Assembly: GCA_902806355.1 (NCBI GenBank) | Contig: CADCWI010000096.1 | Location: 1-18,712, forward strand | Length of the DNA stretch: 18,712 nt | Origin: an uncultured Thermomicrobiales bacterium | Lineage (GTDB): Bacteria > Chloroflexota > Chloroflexia > Thermomicrobiales > UBA6265 | Direction: 5' to 3' | Shown here: in pieces, positions 16,302 through 18,712 of the stretch | How positions within the stretch are numbered: position 1 is the stretch's first letter | Layout of the letters: each line of letters starts with the position of its first letter | Notes under the pieces: generated by a model | Database searches by the model: none | What the model was told of the DNA's origin: nothing | What the model saw: only the letters and a program-made list of their open reading frames with translations | Translations under genes and position numbers: made by a program

Positions 16302-16904
16302 CTAGTCACGGACCTCCCAGAAGAGACGGCGCGCTTCCTCCAGCGCTTCGCGCACGAACTCGGACTCCCGCCGATCCGGCTGATGCAGCACGATCGTATC
16401 GATACGCGAACGAAACCGTCGCAGATGAGCGATGATCTCCTCGAGCATCACCTCGGTGACCGTGGTCCCTGGCAATCGCCCCGGACCAAGCCCTGACCCG
16501 AGCCGAGGGATCAGAACCGACCTCACGCGCTGTCGATCCGCCTGTTCCAATGCCGAGGCCGTCGCATGCGCCACGATGTCCTTTCGAGTCGGAGCACCAA
16601 GGGCATCGGAAACGATTGCATGGATGATGCACCGGACGCCCCGGCCCGACAGTGACCCAGAGGTCGTCACGATTGCGGTGCCGATCGTAAGAGGGGCCAG
16701 CGCCATCGCCTCACGCTCGATCTCGATGCCGCCGGCGAGACGAAGTGTGCCAGCGATTCCCGCTCCCATCACACCGCGCCGATTCGCGGGACACACGATG
16801 GCCTCCACTTGGTGGTTGAAGACATCGGCATGCGATGTAACGACCATGGTTCGCCCGAACCTGACGCCGACCTGACCATCGATTGGAATTGCTGGTTGGA
16901 CCAT
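16302..16904 (-). CDS. Macro-domain protein (ADP-ribose binding)
   Basis: This is a 200-residue protein consisting of one macro domain. Macro domains bind ADP-ribose and its derivatives; many remove ADP-ribose from proteins or nucleic acids or hydrolyse O-acetyl-ADP-ribose. VEAIVCPAN (33-41) matches the 'DAIVNAAN' entry strand, GVMGAGIAGTLRLAG (44-58) the substrate loop, and IPRLGSGLGPGRLP (132-145) the second phosphate loop. The catalytic Asn of MacroD-type enzymes is present as N41, but the preceding NA is changed to CP and the usual Gly triplet is VMGAG, so activity is uncertain. I chose the ATG at 16904 with GGAG 6 bases upstream; a GTG at 16928 would add 8 residues but has poor spacing. 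It is co-oriented with the hydrolase downstream, a pairing that hints at a shared substrate pathway, but this is not shown. Confidence 0.85.
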   Translation of the reverse strand: MVQPAIPIDGQVGVRFGRTMVVTSHADVFNHQVEAIVCPANRRGVMGAGIAGTLRLAGGIEIEREAMALAPLTIGTAIVTTSGSLSGRGVRCIIHAIVSDALGAPTRKDIVAHATASALEQADRQRVRSVLIPRLGSGLGPGRLPGTTVTEVMLEEIIAHLRRFRSRIDTIVLHQPDRRESEFVREALEEARRLFWEVRD

Positions 16905-16979
16905 CCGCGTCTCCGGAACTACAGACACATGTGACAGCTACTCCAGGATGGATCTTCCCATTCCGGTGCGCTGGAGACG

Positions 16980-16985
16980 ATTCTA
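16980..16985 (-). promoter_or_regulatory. Candidate -10 box for the macro-domain gene
   Basis: On the minus strand these bases read TAGAAT, one mismatch from TATAAT. They are 76 bases upstream of the macro-domain ATG and just past the terminator of the preceding gene, as expected for a new promoter. No clear -35 box is present. The small palindrome CACATGTG (16926-16933) lies between it and the start. Confidence 0.25.
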
Positions 16986-17001
16986 CGTGATATGACGGGA
17001 T

Positions 17002-17027
17002 GAAAAGTCTACCCGGGTGGACTTTTC
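17002..17027 (-). terminator. Intrinsic-type terminator after the propeller protein gene
   Basis: GAAAAGTC (17002-17009) pairs with GACTTTTC (17020-17027), and the stem continues through a wobble pair into ACCC/GGGT. It begins 2 bases after the stop codon of the minus-strand gene. The outer stem is A/T-rich with four T on the 3' arm, so the hairpin resembles a Rho-independent terminator usable in both directions. It separates this gene from the macro-domain gene. Confidence 0.7.
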
Positions 17028-17029
17028 GT

Positions 17030-18712
17030 TCAGGGCTGTATGGACCTGATCACGCCATTGCTCTCATCGACGTAGACGATTCCACGGCCCTCCATCCAGG
17101 CAATGCCGCCGATCGAGATGCCCTCATCGTTTGGAAGCTCCTGAACCACATCTCCTTGCAGATCGAGAATTTGGATTCCGGAACCATCGGTGACCGCGAT
17201 TTGCGAGCCATCCGGCGACACGTCATAGTCAGTTCCCGTGAAGGGAACCTGGGTGATCGGACTGCCCGGCGAATCCAAGGCCGCTACGACGATCTGGCCG
17301 CCGGCCACATAGGCGATCGTGCCGCTTGAGGGTTTGAACCTGTACAGACTTATGTCGCTTCCAAACGGGTTGTCATCGATCTGATCGACTCCATTGGTCG
17401 TGATAAAGAGCCACGAGTCCGATGTCGGAACGAGCAAGCCACCATCGAGTGGATACGGCCGGACCAGAGTCTCGGATCCGCTGCCGAGTTCACGATCGTC
17501 GATGATCTCCAGAGATTCGCTATCAATCTGGGCCGCGCGGAAGGTGACGTCCCCGTTTCCATCGATCCGCGCGTAGATGATGTCCGGGTCGATCCAGCCC
17601 AGAGGATAATCCGTGTGGAATCCGTCCGCCGTTGCCGATGTCACGTCGGTACACGAGTCGGGCCTATCGCACGCCAAGACTGCCTGCCCTGACTCAGTCT
17701 CACCAGTTTGAAGCGTCACCCCGTTGCTCTCCAGCGACACGCCTCCCGGATTGACTCTGAACTCGATCGAGTTGCCGTCAGCTCCCAGCCTTGTGCCTGG
17801 GTCACCCGGGACCTCTGCGACGCCCGCTATCTCCTGAGCGGATCCAAGATCCTGGCCGGTGTCGCGAATTTCCTCGTCCCCGCTGGTACCGCCCCTGCCG
17901 GAGTTATCATCGGGTGCATCGTTTTCGTCGGACTCGTCGTCATTTCCGTTACCACGACCGGAATTGTCATCGTCTCCATTGCCGTCGCCAGAAGTATCTT
18001 GATCCTCATCACCGGTCTCGTCAGCTGGTTCGATGACCTGTTCTTCGGTTGCGTCGCCATTGGCGTCCTGCGTGGCCTCGGCGCCGTCATCTGGTTCGAT
18101 GGCGCCATCGCTGCCGTCGCTTTCACCAGAGCCGCCATCGTCGGACTCATCGGAAGCCTCAGTAGCCTGCTCCTCATCACCGGCTTCCTCGGTGGGATCG
18201 CTGGCAATGTCTTGCGTGGCTTCAGCACCGTCGACTGGCTCGATGACGCCCTCCTCTTGGGAGGGATCATCGTTGCCAATACCGCTACCCTCATCGGAGC
18301 TGCCATCGTCGCCGGTGTCGCTACTGGCATCAGGAGTGCCGCCACTCGACAACGTTTCGTCTTCGGATCCATCGTCGCTGGCCCCTACAGCCTCCGAGGC
18401 GGGAGCGTTCTCGTCCTCGGAATTGTCCTCTGATGCCTGCCCGTCAACCGGGGCGCTCGCACCCCCATTGTCCGGCTCTTCCGAAGCAATGGGAGTTATG
18501 TCATCCAAGACGAGGGAACCAATCGTCGGAGTGACCTCATCTGGCGAGTCCTCTTCAGTCGATTCGTCGTCACTCGAGTCGACCACGGTTCCGTCAATGG
18601 GCACGATGATCTGTTCGTTGGGGGCTTCGGTTGGTTCCTCAGTTGGGAGCTCGGTAGGAGTCGGTTCAGGCGTTGGCGTAGCTGTAGCCGTAGGCTCGGG
18701 CGTTGACGTCGG
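17030..18712 (-). CDS. Exported acidic-linker protein with beta-propeller domain (5' partial)
   Basis: The frame is open to the right edge, so the N-terminus lies outside; 560 residues are visible. They start with a Pro/Thr/Glu stalk (TPEPTATATPTPEPTPT), then about 270 residues very rich in Asp, Glu, Ser and Gly, including NSGRG twice and a duplicated 22-residue unit. About 290 C-terminal residues form an ordered domain with blade-like repeats such as YDVSPDGSQIAVTD and GIAWMEGRGIVYVD, a WD40/TolB-like beta-propeller, plus a Cys pair (ACDRPDSC) that could form a disulfide. The composition suggests a secreted or surface-attached protein with a long, highly charged spacer, perhaps Ca2+-binding. 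No enzyme motif is seen. The stop is followed at once by a good terminator. The propeller assignment is by pattern only. Confidence 0.7.
   Translation of the reverse strand, partial: PTSTPEPTATATPTPEPTPTELPTEEPTEAPNEQIIVPIDGTVVDSSDDESTEEDSPDEVTPTIGSLVLDDITPIASEEPDNGGASAPVDGQASEDNSEDENAPASEAVGASDDGSEDETLSSGGTPDASSDTGDDGSSDEGSGIGNDDPSQEEGVIEPVDGAEATQDIASDPTEEAGDEEQATEASDESDDGGSGESDGSDGAIEPDDGAEATQDANGDATEEQVIEPADETGDEDQDTSGDGNGDDDNSGRGNGNDDESDENDAPDDNSGRGGTSGDEEIRDTGQDLGSAQEIAGVAEVPGDPGTRLGADGNSIEFRVNPGGVSLESNGVTLQTGETESGQAVLACDRPDSCTDVTSATADGFHTDYPLGWIDPDIIYARIDGNGDVTFRAAQIDSESLEIIDDRELGSGSETLVRPYPLDGGLLVPTSDSWLFITTNGVDQIDDNPFGSDISLYRFKPSSGTIAYVAGGQIVVAALDSPGSPITQVPFTGTDYDVSPDGSQIAVTDGSGIQILDLQGDVVQELPNDEGISIGGIAWMEGRGIVYVDESNGVIRSIQP
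18041..18250 (-). repeat. Two diverged 66-bp direct repeats 144 bases apart in the acidic linker gene
   Basis: Positions 18041-18106 and 18185-18250 are aligned copies without gaps. They encode 22-residue units that share IEPxDGAEATQD. A third, weaker partial copy begins at IEPADETGDEDQ just downstream in the protein. The 144-base offset is a multiple of three, so the unit was probably duplicated in frame together with its spacer. Confidence 0.75.

Noticed and set aside
17708..18433. A plus-strand frame that reads like a multi-pass membrane protein rich in Ile and Val
   Set aside because: It is the exact antisense of the Asp/Glu-rich linker gene: GAC/GAT codons read backwards as GTC/ATC give Val/Ile. 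The stalk and propeller on the minus strand are coherent, and the plus frame has no family pattern.

Overview
The window is high-GC bacterial DNA with long ORFs and GTG as well as ATG starts. Three gene junctions overlap as ATGA, and one surface protein has a Pro/Thr/Glu-rich stalk. A two-domain ThyX, a DUF58/von Willebrand A (vWA) operon and stalks of this type together suggest Chloroflexota, perhaps the Thermomicrobia/Sphaerobacter side. That placement is an inference from gene content; the window holds no rRNA or other phylogenetic marker. I see no mobile element, CRISPR array, tRNA or rRNA.

Layout. Left edge: the 3' part of a flavin-dependent thymidylate synthase with two ThyX-like halves (2-1486, +). 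Then a polytopic GT-C type glycosyltransferase on the minus strand (1826-3478). A 451-base divergent region (3479-3929) carries regulatory-looking inverted repeats. It leads into the main feature, a tightly packed five-gene plus-strand operon (3930-13178). Its genes are a membrane-anchored Peptidase-MA-like protein that has lost its zinc ligands, a three-TM protein with a very long low-complexity tail, a DUF58 protein, a BatA-like membrane vWA protein, and a membrane protein with two vWA domains around a class I glutamine-amidotransferase-like segment. A CorA-type Mg2+/Co2+ channel follows (13381-14355, +). The rest is on the minus strand: an alpha/beta hydrolase of the FrsA/DHPON-hydrolase type (14701-16146), a macro-domain protein (16302-16904), and an exported acidic-linker/beta-propeller protein whose 5' end lies beyond the right edge (17030-18712).

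How the genes work together. The five-gene operon resembles the Bat/MoxR-DUF58-vWA clusters that are thought to assemble membrane complexes through MIDAS metal sites. All three vWA domains in the two large proteins keep complete MIDAS residues. Two things differ from the usual arrangement: no MoxR AAA+ ATPase is encoded in the operon or anywhere in the window, and the first gene is a predicted dead metalloprotease. I infer a cell-surface complex made of a pseudoprotease, a tail protein and vWA proteins. The macro-domain and hydrolase genes are co-oriented and separated by 155 bases that contain overlapping inverted repeats, possibly an operator or a leader switch for the hydrolase.

Several starts were placed downstream of the longest possible ORF start, because a good Shine-Dalgarno, a signal peptide or an ATGA overlap supports the internal codon. 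These cases are stated in the entries.
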